Assembly: GCA_037482215.1 (NCBI GenBank)
Contig: CP148074.1
Span: 1,550,001-1,614,000, forward strand
Source: Pseudomonas mendocina
Lineage (GTDB): Bacteria > Pseudomonadota > Gammaproteobacteria > Pseudomonadales > Pseudomonadaceae
Reading direction: 5' to 3'
DNA: 64,000 nucleotides
Position 1 is the first letter of the stretch; each line of letters begins with the position of its first letter. The translations under genes and the position numbers were made by a program. The notes beneath the pieces were generated by a model, which was not told where the DNA came from, made no database searches, and was given only the letters and a program-made list of their open reading frames with translations. Positions 63,918 through 64,000 of this stretch are shown piece after piece.

Positions 63918-64000
63918 ATCCCTTTCTAAACTCCCTTAGCTTGTCATGTCGTGTGTTCAAGAAAATCTAAGGCATGGCATGATGTCCTATACATGTCGCT

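Noticed and set aside
63706..63939. Open frame of 77 codons on the plus strand at the right edge
   Set aside because: It overlaps the start of the MHYT-GGDEF-EAL gene on the other strand, has no ribosome site and shows no recognisable family features.

Overview
This window is a chromosomal segment of a Pseudomonas-type gammaproteobacterium. The evidence is the gene order: dxr-rseP-bamA-skp-lpxD-fabZ-lpxA-lpxB-rnhB-dnaE-accA-tilS-pyrG-kdsA-eno-ftsB-ispD, then gfnR/adhC-fghA, ispF-truD-surE-pcm-nlpD-rpoS, the Gac/Rsm small RNA rsmZ between rpoS and fdxA, mutS, pncC, recA-recX, erdR-dgkA, finR/fpr and the braCDEFG operon. Protein lengths match Pseudomonas orthologues closely. Base composition is more moderate than in P. 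aeruginosa, so I would place it in a medium-GC lineage of the genus without naming a species.

Layout. 1-21196: densely packed plus-strand genes for isoprenoid precursors, outer-membrane assembly, lipid A, fatty acids, replication and nucleotides, with many 1-4 base overlaps. 21197-24227: formaldehyde detoxification module (LysR regulator divergent from adhC-fghA). 24283-30294: ispF-truD-surE-pcm, a DUF368 polyprenyl-phosphate flippase-type gene, nlpD and rpoS. 30350-30655: a perfect GacA-type upstream palindrome followed by rsmZ. 30669-35940: fdxA, mutS, pncC and SOS-controlled recA-recX. 36035-47402: accessory housekeeping: a LOG-family protein, a beta-CASP nuclease, a divergent phosphoketolase-like enzyme, a small secreted protein, tapT, an EamA exporter, erdR, dgkA, finR/fpr and trmO. 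47461-53674: a YehS-like protein, a pseudouridine-synthase-like protein lacking the catalytic motif, and the branched-chain amino-acid transporter. 53962-59756: two small conserved proteins, a PhnDCEE-type ABC importer, and a divergent hydroxyacid dehydrogenase/hydroxypyruvate isomerase pair. 59757-61554: an AT-rich stretch with a lone polyisoprenyl-phosphate hexose-1-phosphate transferase that looks horizontally acquired. 61576-63756: an MHYT-GGDEF-EAL c-di-GMP enzyme.

No rRNA or tRNA gene, CRISPR array, prophage or insertion sequence is visible. The most unusual points are: the degenerate pseudouridine synthase (catalytic Asp replaced); the phosphoketolase-like protein; a 12-residue leader ORF overlapping tapT; T-tract hairpins placed directly before the start codons of essential genes (bamA, fabZ, ftsB, ispF); ispD and gfnR ending within one perfect palindrome; and the PhnD-type importer with no phosphonate catabolism genes nearby. 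I did not find a clear defence island or an obviously new multi-gene system.
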